NCBI GenBank assembly: GCA_031259505.1 | Contig: JAIRLL010000050.1 | Coordinates: forward strand, 1-10,894 | Direction of reading: 5' to 3' | DNA length: 10,894 nt | From: Tannerella sp. | GTDB taxonomy: Bacteria > Bacteroidota > Bacteroidia > Bacteroidales > Tannerellaceae | Shown here: one piece after another, positions 1-7,078 of the stretch | Layout: each line of letters starts with the position of its first letter | Numbering within the stretch: the first letter of the stretch is position 1 | Notes under the pieces: model-generated | Databases searched by the model: none | Told to the model about the DNA's origin: nothing | The model's input: the letters and a program-made list of their open reading frames with translations, nothing else | Made by a program: the position numbers and the translations under genes

Positions 1-453
1 CGCGGGCCTGCGCTGACGGGCAGCGTTGAACTGCTCGAACCGGTCAGCGTTGAAATCCCGGCGTTGCTCGCGCTGCCTGTCCGCACGGATACGGTGTATG
101 TCGACCGGGTGATGTATACGCGCGAGGTGGTGGATACGGCGGCCATCATCGCCGACTACGAACTGAAACGGTCGTATGCGCCGGTGCTGTTCGACGACGT
201 GTACGGGAGGCTGGCTCTGTCGCTGTCGGTTCAGTACAACAGGGTGAGCGCGCTGTCGTATGAGTTTACGCCGGTGGTAAAAACTGTGTATCGCGAAAGG
301 GTGTGGCAACCCTTCGCACTGCTCCAGTACGGCGCGCCGGGCGGGGCGGGTGTCGGCGGCGGGATGTTCTACCGCCGGATGGGGTATTACGTGATGTACG
401 CTACCGACCTGCAGCGGCATGGCTTCGGGGCGGGGGTGATGGTGCGGTTTTGA
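1..453 (+). CDS. Phage-like hypothetical protein, 5' truncated
   Basis: The reading frame is open from the first base of the window, so the gene begins outside it; the TTG at 64 need not be a start. About 150 C-terminal residues are visible. The segment TDTVYVDRVMYTREVVDT and the following charged stretch resemble the polar stalk regions of short secreted or membrane-attached proteins in Bacteroidetes prophages (some labelled DUF6808), and the end alternates aromatic and glycine residues and finishes in VMVRF, like a small beta-rich domain. That resemblance is from memory and weak. It is visibly richer in G+C than the integrase that follows it in convergent orientation, which fits an origin in the same mobile element or its cargo. 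No catalytic motif is seen and no function is assigned. Confidence 0.6.
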   Translation, partial: RGPALTGSVELLEPVSVEIPALLALPVRTDTVYVDRVMYTREVVDTAAIIADYELKRSYAPVLFDDVYGRLALSLSVQYNRVSALSYEFTPVVKTVYRERVWQPFALLQYGAPGGAGVGGGMFYRRMGYYVMYATDLQRHGFGAGVMVRF

Positions 454-501
454 GAAAGGCGACCGGGGACAGACGGGGACTTTGGGGAGGGCTTCGGCTT
501 T

Positions 502-522
502 AAAAATGGCTTATCTGCCATT
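502..522 (-). terminator. Possible terminator overlapping the integrase stop codon
   Basis: On the minus strand a 6-bp perfect stem AATGGC/GCCATT with loop AGATAA is followed by a run of five T. The TAA stop codon of the integrase lies in the loop, so the last codons form the hairpin. The stem is short, so activity is uncertain. Confidence 0.4.
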
Positions 523-1722
523 CATTACAAAATTTATCACTTCCCTGTTCGCCCTGTCTACCTTCGACCAGTCAAAGGAAATATAAGTCCGACCGGCCAG
601 CGATTTGTCGACGTGTCCAAGGCCTTTCGATATGGTCTTTTCAGGTATTCCGATACCGTCGGCAATCGTCGCCCAGCTATACCGCGCCCAGTACATCGTC
701 AAACCCGACAGGCCGGTTATTTCCGACACTTCTTTTATCTTCTTTGAAAGAAAGCGTTTGAAAGTCGAATATTCCACATATCTGCCCTCAAATCCCAGAA
801 GATATTCAGAATCCGGATCTGCACTGTACCTGTCTGCTATAATCTGCGCCTCGGGCTGAATAAACAGTTTTATAACATCGTGCGTGTTGTGGCGCGTTTT
901 TGTGCGCACGAACGAAACTCTGCCGTTCCTGTCCGCCTTTTTCAAAAAATACAGGTCTACCGGATTAATGCCGCAAAGGAAAAACGACAGCATCCAGTAG
1001 TCGCGCGCCATCCGGAGCGATTTTGTTTTGAAATCGTATTCATACAGCATCTTCACCTGTTTTGCCGTCAGGCTCTCCTTATTTTTCTGCTCGCTTTTTA
1101 TCTTGAATTTCCGGAACGGATATAAATTCTGACCTATTATTTCGTCGTCGATAGCCCGGTTAAAAACCGCTCGTATATTCCTGAAATGGATAGAGCGCGT
1201 ATTTACCGAAGCGCCTCCTTCTTCCAAAAAATCATCGAATTTCCGCAGAAAGGAAAAATTTATCTCCTCAAACGAAAGTTCCCTTCCCGCAAAATCATTC
1301 AGCCTTTTAACCGTATATCTGTAATTATTGCCTGTTCCCCTGCTTTTGCAACCGTCGGCATACTGTCCGGCACAGGCATTGAAAGTTATATCCGCCCTGT
1401 CGGCGGGCATGTTCCGGTTCATCACGCAGTTTTTAATATCGGCCGCTTTCATGGACGGCAGCCTTCCCTGCCTTTCAAGGTCGATTATCACGTTCAGCGC
1501 TTCCGCATAACGCTCTTCAATCCTGTTATTTATCGACTTTGCGCCGGGGTACGAAGACTTCACCGGCCGCCTTAATCCGTCTTTCTCCCACGCCTTTTCC
1601 GGGAGGTGGAAATTCAGCGACAGGGCCGCATTTGTCTGATTGTTGCAAATCACTATCTTTGCCGGAAATTCTCCCCTTTCGTTTGCCCTTCTTCTGTCCA
1701 GTTTAGTTTTAATCGAAGCCAT
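511..1722 (-). CDS. Tyrosine recombinase / site-specific integrase, Bacteroidetes type
   Basis: This 403-residue protein has the layout of Bacteroidetes phage and conjugative-element integrases: N-terminal arm-binding region (about 1-90), SAM-like core-binding domain (about 110-205) and C-terminal catalytic domain (about 215-400). Visible catalytic residues are the beta-hairpin Lys275 (RTKTR), Arg347 (YWARYSWAT), His370 (GLGH) and the nucleophile Tyr380 (AGRTYISFD). Two canonical residues are replaced: Asn253 stands where the first Arg is expected (CGINPVDL versus TGLRxSEL) and Tyr344 where the box II His is expected. Loss of the first Arg is known for IntDOT-like integrases, so the enzyme is probably active. 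It would cut and rejoin att sites by a 3'-phosphotyrosine intermediate. It starts 153 bases from the 3' end of tRNA-Gly and reads away from it, the usual arrangement for an element integrated at a tRNA. Confidence 0.93.
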   Translation of the reverse strand: MASIKTKLDRRRANERGEFPAKIVICNNQTNAALSLNFHLPEKAWEKDGLRRPVKSSYPGAKSINNRIEERYAEALNVIIDLERQGRLPSMKAADIKNCVMNRNMPADRADITFNACAGQYADGCKSRGTGNNYRYTVKRLNDFAGRELSFEEINFSFLRKFDDFLEEGGASVNTRSIHFRNIRAVFNRAIDDEIIGQNLYPFRKFKIKSEQKNKESLTAKQVKMLYEYDFKTKSLRMARDYWMLSFFLCGINPVDLYFLKKADRNGRVSFVRTKTRHNTHDVIKLFIQPEAQIIADRYSADPDSEYLLGFEGRYVEYSTFKRFLSKKIKEVSEITGLSGLTMYWARYSWATIADGIGIPEKTISKGLGHVDKSLAGRTYISFDWSKVDRANREVINFVMNGR

Positions 1723-1727
1723 ATTAT

Positions 1728-1813
1728 TTGCTATTATTTTGCTGTTATTTTTTGTTCGCGGTTATTCATAACTGCCTCTAACAAGTCCTGCAAAAGTAGC
1801 AAAATAATAGCAA
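1728..1813. repeat. Inverted 16-bp repeat built from tandem 11-bp half-sites upstream of int
   Basis: TTGCTATTATTTTGCT at 1728-1743 is exactly reverse-complemented at 1798-1813. Each arm extends into a second related 11-mer: TTGCTATTATT then TTGCTGTTATT on the plus strand (1728-1749), and TTGCTATTATT then TTGCTACTTTT on the minus strand (1813 down to 1792). The two pairs are about 42 bases apart. One covers the translation start side of the integrase and the other its promoter. Placement and 11-bp phasing fit binding sites for the integrase, an excisionase or a repressor, or part of an att site; which of these is inference. Confidence 0.75.
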
Positions 1814-1820
1814 GCGCAAA
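1790..1820 (-). promoter_or_regulatory. Predicted integrase promoter
   Basis: On the minus strand TACTTTTGC (1798-1790) matches the Bacteroides -7 element TAnnTTTG, and TTTG (1820-1817) stands 18 bases upstream as a -33 element. This leaves a leader of roughly 60 bases before the ATG at 1722. The promoter overlaps the right arm of the inverted repeat, so a protein bound there could control integrase expression. Confidence 0.6.
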
Positions 1821-1830
1821 TTTTTAGTCC

Positions 1831-1861
1831 AAAAAAAAGGCACTTGTTTTTAGTAAGTGCC
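1831..1861 (-). terminator. Rho-independent terminator of the tRNA transcript
   Basis: Minus strand: GGCACTT, a 9-base loop, AAGTGCC, then eight T (A-run at 1831-1838 on the plus strand). It lies 15 bases past the tRNA-Gly 3' end and separates the tRNA unit from the integrase promoter. Confidence 0.85.
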
Positions 1862-1875
1862 TGGTTTTTAGCGGG

Positions 1876-1948
1876 AGCGGAAGACGGGACTCAAACCCGC
1901 GACCCTCAGCTTGGAAGGCTAATGCTCTATCGACTGAGCTACTTCCGC
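1876..1948 (-). tRNA. tRNA-Gly (anticodon TCC)
   Basis: On the minus strand the 7-bp acceptor stem GCGGAAG/CTTCCGC closes a 73-base cloverleaf with discriminator T. The anticodon arm TTAGC-CTTCCAA-GCTGA puts TCC at 34-36, reading GGA/GGG glycine codons. The T arm contains GGTTTGAGTCC. CCA is not encoded. It is the second gene of a two-tRNA unit, 40 bases after tRNA-Tyr, and its 3' end faces the integrase, making it the most likely original attachment site of the neighbouring element. Confidence 0.96.
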
Positions 1949-1988
1949 CTGTCAAACAACAATATGACAATCATTCTCAATTCGTGTG

Positions 1989-2071
1989 TGGGCAGAGATG
2001 GATTCGAACCACCGAAGGCGTAAGCCAGCTGAGTTACAGTCAGCCCCATTTGGCCACTCTGGTATCTGCCC
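1989..2071 (-). tRNA. tRNA-Tyr (anticodon GTA)
   Basis: The minus strand gives acceptor stem GGGCAGA/TCTGCCC with discriminator A. The anticodon arm GCTGA-CTGTAAC-TCAGC carries GTA, and a long variable arm follows, as expected for a bacterial tyrosine tRNA (83 bases here). The T loop region GGTTCGAATCC is canonical. CCA is not encoded. It is the first gene of the unit and lies immediately after ribH. Confidence 0.96.
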
Positions 2072-2087
2072 TTTTCGAAAAGACGGT

Positions 2088-2118
2088 GCAAAGATACGAC
2101 TATTTTTTTATTCTGCAA
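2088..2118 (-). promoter_or_regulatory. Predicted promoter of the tRNA-Tyr/tRNA-Gly unit
   Basis: TATCTTTGC on the minus strand (2096-2088) fits TAnnTTTG exactly and ends 16 bases before the tRNA-Tyr 5' end. A TTGC (2118-2115) about 18 bases upstream can serve as -33. The element overlaps the last codons and stop of ribH, so the tRNAs have their own promoter but may also be reached by ribH read-through. Confidence 0.6.
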
Positions 2119-2594
2119 GCATAATCGATCATTTTTATTGCAGTGATTGCCGCTTCGTCTCCCTTGTTTCCGTAAATGCCACCGCAGCGTTCTTCGGCCT
2201 GTTTCAGGTTGTCGGTTGTTAGAACGCCAAATATAAACGGGATATCATATCGAAGATTCAGTTCGGTGATTCCTTGTGTCACGGCCGAGCATACGTAATC
2301 GAAATGCGGCGTATCGCCTCTGACGACACAGCCCAGCGCAATCACGGCATCCACCTGAAAGTATTCTGCCATCCGGCGTGCGCCGAAATTCAGCTCAAAA
2401 CTGCCCGGTACGCGTTCAACACAGATATTTCCGGGCTTCACGCCATGTTTTTCCAGCGTATTGCATGCACCTTCCAGCATTTTCTCCGTTACGGCCGTGT
2501 TCCATTCCGACACCACGATTCCTATTCGCATGGCGGAAGCATCCGGCACGCTGCTGAAATCGTAATTCGACAGATTCTGGTATGCAGAAGCCAT
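2100..2594 (-). CDS. ribH: 6,7-dimethyl-8-ribityllumazine synthase
   Basis: This enzyme joins 5-amino-6-ribitylaminouracil and 3,4-dihydroxy-2-butanone 4-phosphate to lumazine, the penultimate step of riboflavin synthesis, in the cytoplasm. At 164 residues it has normal family length. Family marks are SEWN (29-32) for the substrate aromatic pocket, VPGSFE (62-67), [13 protein letters not shown] (88-100) with the catalytic His97, GVLTT (123-127), Arg136 and GNKG (142-145). The ATG at 2594 gives a short N-terminal arm of usual length. It lies 2 bases downstream of the TPR gene and is probably co-transcribed with it. No FMN riboswitch is visible. The rest of the rib pathway is not in this window. 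Confidence 0.97.
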   Translation of the reverse strand: MASAYQNLSNYDFSSVPDASAMRIGIVVSEWNTAVTEKMLEGACNTLEKHGVKPGNICVERVPGSFELNFGARRMAEYFQVDAVIALGCVVRGDTPHFDYVCSAVTQGITELNLRYDIPFIFGVLTTDNLKQAEERCGGIYGNKGDEAAITAIKMIDYACRIKK

Positions 2595-2596
2595 AT

Positions 2597-3295
2597 TTAC
2601 TGTTGTTTAGACTTGATTTCTGCGCGTGTAATGTACTTGTCGATATCCATTGCCTCGATCGAGCGACTGTATTTTTCCTTAATTGTCGTATAGGCTTTGA
2701 TCGCATCTTTGTAGCGGTTCAGACTTTCGCAGGCGATGCCTGCCTTTTTCAGATAGATCGGGCTGAGAAGGTCGTTATCGGCTTTGGCGGCAGCCTTTTC
2801 GAAGTAACCGATGGCTTCTTTCGTATTGCCCGTACTCACATAGCAGTCGCCGATCAGTCCGATCATCTCCGAAGCAGCCTGCCTGTCGTAGCCTTTATAG
2901 GATTTCAGCCATTTGATAGCGGTTTGCGGGTCGCCCAGCCTATAGTAGCAGACGCCGGTATACGCTTTTGCCAGATTACCGGCCTTCGTTCCTCCATACT
3001 GGTCGGCTATGGCCTCAAAACCCTCGAAGTCAAAACCATTGCCGTTCAATGCGAGGGCGAAGGAATCTTTTTCCAGAAACTGCTGACCTTTGAACAGGGC
3101 GACTTTGGCCTGTGCGTTGCGCGGCAGTGTATAGCCGTAATGGTATGCAATGATCAGTCCCGCGACTACCGCCACACCTAATATGCCATAGATGAGGGAT
3201 TTCTTGTTTTTTTCAATAAACTGTTCCGAACGCGAAAGTATTTCTCCTACTTCCAGTTCCTTTTCCTTTTCCTTTTCTTTCTTTTTCTTTGCCAT
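2597..3295 (-). CDS. Membrane-anchored tetratricopeptide repeat protein
   Basis: This 232-residue protein starts with an extreme Lys/Glu run ([13 protein letters not shown]) in the cytoplasm. One membrane helix follows (about 34-51, [18 protein letters not shown]), and the C-terminal region then carries about three TPR units (roughly 107-135, 142-172 and 178-210, with [23 protein letters not shown] and [13 protein letters not shown]). The layout resembles YfgM-like TPR proteins, which act as scaffolds for envelope chaperones, but the family link is by architecture only and no partner can be named. The helical repeats would face the periplasm by the positive-inside rule. It heads the leftward unit TPR-ribH and is divergent from recF across a 156-base promoter region. 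The repetitive AAA/AAG/GAA stretch coding for the N-terminus is prone to slippage. Confidence 0.88.
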   Translation of the reverse strand: MAKKKKEKEKEKELEVGEILSRSEQFIEKNKKSLIYGILGVAVVAGLIIAYHYGYTLPRNAQAKVALFKGQQFLEKDSFALALNGNGFDFEGFEAIADQYGGTKAGNLAKAYTGVCYYRLGDPQTAIKWLKSYKGYDRQAASEMIGLIGDCYVSTGNTKEAIGYFEKAAAKADNDLLSPIYLKKAGIACESLNRYKDAIKAYTTIKEKYSRSIEAMDIDKYITRAEIKSKQQ

Positions 3296-3346
3296 GATAT
3301 GCTATTAATATTTTGTTTCGTAAATCCTGTAATTCAATTTCAGAGC

Positions 3347-3355
3347 GCAAAATTA
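3347..3355 (-). promoter_or_regulatory. Predicted promoter -7 element for the TPR-ribH unit
   Basis: TAATTTTGC on the minus strand matches TAnnTTTG and lies about 50 bases upstream of the TPR ATG. No convincing TTTG is seen at the -33 distance, so support is the -7 element and its placement. Confidence 0.45.
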
Positions 3356-3396
3356 GTTTTTTTATGGAGATAATCGAATATTCAGTCGATATTTTT

Positions 3397-3405
3397 TACT
3401 TTTGC
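3397..3405 (+). promoter_or_regulatory. Predicted promoter -7 element for recF
   Basis: TACTTTTGC matches TAnnTTTG and lies 46 bases before the recF ATG in an AT-rich stretch. With the minus-strand element 42 bases away it forms a divergent promoter pair. No clear -33 TTTG is present. Confidence 0.5.
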
Positions 3406-3451
3406 AGTCTCATTCGATTGAACCATACATTTCATTTTTTCGTTTATAATA

Positions 3452-4555
3452 ATGATACTTAATAGATTATCTATACTGAACTATAAAAACGTCGTACAGG
3501 CCAATATTGTGTGTTCGTCCAAGATGAACTGTTTTTTCGGGAACAACGGGATGGGAAAAACAAACTTGCTGGACGCGATGTATTTTTTGTCGTTTTGCAA
3601 AAGTCATGTTCATACGCCGGATTTATTGATTATCCGCCGGGATGAAGACGTATGTGTGCTGCAGGGGGAATATGATTTCGACGGAAACAGCGAATCCGTC
3701 TTCTGCGCCATACGACGCGGGCAGCGCAAGCAGTTCAAGCGTAATCGGAAGAGTTACGACAAATTGTCCGACCATATCGGGTTGTTGCCGCTGGTGATGG
3801 TCTCGCCTTCCGATTCCGAACTGATAAGAGGAGGCAGCGAAGATCGGCGCCGGTTCATGGATATGATTATTTCGCAACACGACAAGCCGTATCTTCATGC
3901 CCTGATTCAATACGGCAAGGCGCTGATGCAGCGAAATCAGTTGCTTCGCAATCAGAGTCAGGACAATGCATTGTTCGAGGTGCTGGAAATGCAGATGGAG
4001 GCGTACGGCACGGAGATATATGAAAAGCGCGTCCGGATGATTCGGGAATTTACTCCGCTATTCGACGAATATTACCGCGTGATATGCCGTTCGTCCGAGA
4101 CGGTGGGCTTACAGTACACTTCCCGATTGAGCACATGCCGTCTGGCAGACAGGCTCGCTTCGGACAGGGAACGGGAACGGATTGTCGGGCATACGCTGTC
4201 GGGCATCCACAAGGACGACATGGAAATGACGCTGGACGGCCATCTGATACGGCAAACCGGTTCGCAGGGGCAGAACAAGACCTGCCTGATTGCGCTCAAA
4301 TTAGCCCAGTTCACTTTTCTGGCGGCTCGCGGCGCCACAAAGCCCATCCTCTTGCTCGACGATATTTTCGACAAGCTCGACGCCGAACGCGTGGAGCAGA
4401 TCATCCAGTTGGTAAGCGGCGAACAGTTCGGGCAGATTTTCATTACGGATACGAACCGCAAATACCTGGACAGGATACTGTCGGCCATCGGACAGGACTA
4501 TACATTATATAAAGTAGACAACGGCGAAGTAACGCCACTTGACAAAACGGAATGA
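3452..4555 (+). CDS. recF: DNA replication/repair protein RecF
   Basis: RecF is an SMC-like ATPase that binds gapped DNA and, with RecO and RecR, loads RecA at stalled forks and single-strand gaps. The 367-residue length is typical. Visible motifs are Walker A GNNGMGKT (30-37), the RecF LSDHIGLLPLVMVSPSD segment (105-121) leading to GGSEDRRRFMD, the signature region TGSQGQNK (269-276), Walker B ILLLDDIFDKLD (299-310) with Asp303/Asp304, and ITDTN (331-335). ATG at 3452 gives the expected N-terminal beta strand LNRLSILNYKN. It is not beside dnaA/dnaN here, so this is not the gamma-proteobacterial layout. Its TGA overlaps the ATG of the DUF721 gene (ATGA), implying translational coupling. Confidence 0.97.
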   Translation: MILNRLSILNYKNVVQANIVCSSKMNCFFGNNGMGKTNLLDAMYFLSFCKSHVHTPDLLIIRRDEDVCVLQGEYDFDGNSESVFCAIRRGQRKQFKRNRKSYDKLSDHIGLLPLVMVSPSDSELIRGGSEDRRRFMDMIISQHDKPYLHALIQYGKALMQRNQLLRNQSQDNALFEVLEMQMEAYGTEIYEKRVRMIREFTPLFDEYYRVICRSSETVGLQYTSRLSTCRLADRLASDRERERIVGHTLSGIHKDDMEMTLDGHLIRQTGSQGQNKTCLIALKLAQFTFLAARGATKPILLLDDIFDKLDAERVEQIIQLVSGEQFGQIFITDTNRKYLDRILSAIGQDYTLYKVDNGEVTPLDKTE

Positions 4556-4845
4556 ACAGATCGAATGCCAAACATATCAGCGAATTGCTGCAAGGTTTCT
4601 ACGATACGAATCCCCAGTTGAAAGAAAAACTGATGGAGGCGCGCATCGTGCGTGCGTGGAGCGAGGTTTTGGGGCAGGCTATCATGCGCGCCACGCGAAA
4701 TCTCTACGTGAAGAACGGCGTTCTCTACGTGTACGTCAACTCGTCTGTCCTGCGCAACGAATTGTGGCTTAACCGCGAAAACCTGAAAAAAAGCCTCAAC
4801 GCACATGCCGGGATGGACGTGATCCGCGACCTGGTGATACGGTAA
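4552..4845 (+). CDS. DUF721 (DciA-like) small protein
   Basis: This 97-residue protein is a DUF721 domain on its own: an N-terminal helix pair (SELLQGFYDTNPQLKEKLME), then VRAWSEVLGQAIMRATRNLYV, the strand pair GVLYVYVNSSVLRNEL and a closing helix LNRENLKKSLN. DUF721 includes DciA, a helper that loads the replicative helicase DnaB in bacteria lacking DnaC/DnaI; many DciA proteins are longer. The direct 4-base overlap with recF supports a DNA replication or repair role, but DciA activity for this short version is inference. The gene ends 5 bases from the stop codon of the convergent cyclo-ligase, with no terminator between them, so the two transcripts must overlap. Confidence 0.9.
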   Translation: MNRSNAKHISELLQGFYDTNPQLKEKLMEARIVRAWSEVLGQAIMRATRNLYVKNGVLYVYVNSSVLRNELWLNRENLKKSLNAHAGMDVIRDLVIR

Positions 4846-4850
4846 GCCGC

Positions 4851-5405
4851 TCAACCGATAATTTCACGTTCGGTAATCACTTGCGTCACCCGGCAATCGC
4901 GCTCGTCGACAGGGACAGTATCAAATACCTGAAACTGAAAGCATATCCCTATCACCGGCTTTCGAAACTCCAGCAGGAAACGGTCGTAAAAACCTTTTCC
5001 CTTCCCGAGACGGTTCAGCCGGCGATCGAAAGCCTCTCCGGGAACGATTGCGAGGTCGATGTCGTCGACCGACGCTTCCTTGTCCGCTTGCGGTTCCATG
5101 ATGCCGAACGAGCCTGTTTTGAGGCTGTTTTCGCCCAGATACGGATAAAACTTCAGCCATTCGCCCTCTACTGCGGGTAGAAAAATCTGCTTTAGTCCGT
5201 ACCACTTTTCGAGGAAGGCCACCGTTTGCACTTCTCCGGGCAAGGCGTAATAGCAGGCGATGCGTGAAGCGTCGCGAAACCGCGGCGACTGTTCGATGCG
5301 GGCGTGTATCTCGGCGGATAATGCCGACAGCCGTTCCGCAGGATAATTTTTTTTCAGCGTTGCGACCTTTCGGCGCAATTGCTGTTTAGCATATCCGCTG
5401 TCCAT
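4851..5405 (-). CDS. 5-formyltetrahydrofolate cyclo-ligase
   Basis: This 184-residue protein converts 5-formyl-THF to 5,10-methenyl-THF using ATP and so recycles the storage form of folate. Family marks are the early basic helix KQQLRRKV (7-14) that contacts ATP, YYALPGEVQT (52-61), FGIMEP (100-105), and the strongly conserved block from VPGEAFD (121-127) to RLGKGKGFYDR (132-142), which forms the phosphate and Mg binding loop. The C-terminal PVDERD...VITE segment is also typical. It lies 24 bases downstream of the S41 protease gene in the same direction and is probably co-transcribed with it; there is no obvious functional link to the protease. It is convergent with the DUF721 gene. Confidence 0.95.
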   Translation of the reverse strand: MDSGYAKQQLRRKVATLKKNYPAERLSALSAEIHARIEQSPRFRDASRIACYYALPGEVQTVAFLEKWYGLKQIFLPAVEGEWLKFYPYLGENSLKTGSFGIMEPQADKEASVDDIDLAIVPGEAFDRRLNRLGKGKGFYDRFLLEFRKPVIGICFQFQVFDTVPVDERDCRVTQVITEREIIG

Positions 5406-5429
5406 CGGAAAAGGGTTTGCGTTCGGATT

Positions 5430-7034
5430 TTAAATGGCTGGCCGCCATGTGTCGCTGTTGATTTCCTGTATGGCGCGGTTCAGCGTCACGTCGTCCGACA
5501 GGATAATTGCATAAAACGCCCCCTCGTCGAAAAAGTTACGTACAATGTAAGCATGCAGAATGTTCTCAATCAGTTTCCCCGAGATCTGAATCAGCGTCGG
5601 GCGTTTCCTGATTCCCTGTTTTTCGGCGAAATCGGCAAAAGCGTTCAACAGCGGTTGCGTCTTCAGGAAGGCATGCAGTTCACCGTACGTTTTGAAGGAC
5701 GACAACTTCTGATGATGGCTGTCGGAATATTCCAGCACAAACTGATAGAACAGTCCCGACTGCATCACAGCGCTGTAGTATGAGGTAATATTGCTTGTGT
5801 CTCGCGGGATAAAGATGTCGGGCATGATGCCGCCGCCGCCGTATACGGTACGTCCGCCCAGCGTTTTATATTCGGGCAGATCATCAAGTTTGATGCTGTC
5901 TGCCGAATCAAATTCACCGTGATTGAACCGGATTACAATATCCCGGTGATACTCTTCCGAACGTCCCATTTCGTAATTTTTCTGGATGCAGCGCCCTGAC
6001 GGAGTATAATATCGCGCGATCGTCAGTCGCAGTTCGGAACCATCTTCCAGGAGGATAGGCGCCTGCACCAGTCCCTTGCCGTAAGTGCGTCGGCCGATGA
6101 CAAGCCCGCGGTCGTTGTCCTGAATAGCTCCGGCAAAGATTTCGCTCGCCGAACCGGACGATTCGTCCACCAGCACAACTACAGGCGAATTTTGGCACGA
6201 ACCCGAACCGTTGGCGCGAAATTCCTTGTGCGTAAAAGATTTGCCCTCCATGTACACAATCGGGCGGTTGGCGGGCATAAATTCGTTGATCATGTGAATG
6301 GCCGATTCCATATAGCCGCCACTGTTGCCGCGCAGGTCGATGATGAATTTCTCGCGGCCTTCTTTCTTGAGTTTGGCGATGGCTGTAATAAACTCATTAT
6401 AGGTTGTTCTGGCAAAATCTTCCACTTTGAGGTATCCTGTATTGTCACCGATGTGGTTGACGGCCTTGATGGAATAGTTTGGGACATCGCCGCGCGTGAC
6501 GTCGAAATAGAGCAGTTCGGGCGAGTTGCCGCGCTTGATGCCCAGCTTCACCTTGCTGTTTTTATTCCCGCGCAGCGTCTGTATTATTCTGTCCTGGTCG
6601 ATGTTTTTCCCTGCATATACGGAGTCGTTGATAGTGATGATGCGGTCGTAGGGCAGGATACCCGCCTTTTCGGCAGGCCCTTTGTGAATGACGCTTATAA
6701 TCAATATGGTGTCGGAAAGCATATTGAACGTGACGCCGATCCCGCTGAAAGAGCCTTCCAGTTTGTCGGTCACAAGCTGCACTTTATCCGCAGGAATCAA
6801 TACGGAATGTGGATCCAGTTCGTTGATAATGTTTTGCGCTGTTATTTCGATCAGACGATTCATATCCACCGTATCCACATACTGATGGTTGATGATGTTG
6901 AAAATCGTTTCAATCTTGTTATTGCCCGAAAAACGTAAATTTTTCTTCGCGTAATAGTTTCCGAAGGAAAAGCCTGCGATAAGGCTGAGCGCCACAAAGG
7001 CAGGTATCCGGAAGGATGATTTGCTGTTACTCAT
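5430..7034 (-). CDS. S41 family C-terminal processing peptidase (CtpA/Prc-like)
   Basis: This 534-residue serine protease begins with an uncleaved-looking signal or anchor (about 10-29, PAFVALSLIAGFSFGNYYA), so it acts in the periplasm. The N-terminal helical part (40-90) is followed by a PDZ domain (about 85-175, FSGIGVTF and GPAEKAGILPYDRI), then the S41 core. The catalytic pair is Ser295 (GSASEIF) and Lys320 (TYGKG), with Gln324 (GLVQ) as the usual third residue; LRGNSGG (245-251) precedes them. About 150 residues beyond the core are typical for Bacteroidetes members. Such enzymes trim the C-termini of envelope proteins. It follows dcd by 44 bases and precedes the cyclo-ligase, forming a likely leftward operon. 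Confidence 0.95.
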   Translation of the reverse strand: MSNSKSSFRIPAFVALSLIAGFSFGNYYAKKNLRFSGNNKIETIFNIINHQYVDTVDMNRLIEITAQNIINELDPHSVLIPADKVQLVTDKLEGSFSGIGVTFNMLSDTILIISVIHKGPAEKAGILPYDRIITINDSVYAGKNIDQDRIIQTLRGNKNSKVKLGIKRGNSPELLYFDVTRGDVPNYSIKAVNHIGDNTGYLKVEDFARTTYNEFITAIAKLKKEGREKFIIDLRGNSGGYMESAIHMINEFMPANRPIVYMEGKSFTHKEFRANGSGSCQNSPVVVLVDESSGSASEIFAGAIQDNDRGLVIGRRTYGKGLVQAPILLEDGSELRLTIARYYTPSGRCIQKNYEMGRSEEYHRDIVIRFNHGEFDSADSIKLDDLPEYKTLGGRTVYGGGGIMPDIFIPRDTSNITSYYSAVMQSGLFYQFVLEYSDSHHQKLSSFKTYGELHAFLKTQPLLNAFADFAEKQGIRKRPTLIQISGKLIENILHAYIVRNFFDEGAFYAIILSDDVTLNRAIQEINSDTWRPAI

Positions 7035-7078
7035 AAAATCAATATTTTCAAGATGTTTGACAAGTTAATTATTTGATA

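Noticed and set aside
2071..2082. Perfect 12-base palindrome CTTTTCGAAAAG at the 5' border of tRNA-Tyr
   Set aside because: Short and AT-rich, lies between promoter and tRNA; could aid processing but may be chance.
2595..2760. FMN riboswitch for ribH
   Set aside because: No conserved RFN-type stem sequences; ribH follows the TPR gene by 2 bases.
2274..3181. Two long plus-strand frames opposite ribH and the TPR gene
   Set aside because: Shadows of well-supported genes; no start signals or domains.
6192..6938. 248-codon open frame on the plus strand
   Set aside because: Lies wholly antisense to the S41 protease, which has a complete set of family motifs; the frame has none.
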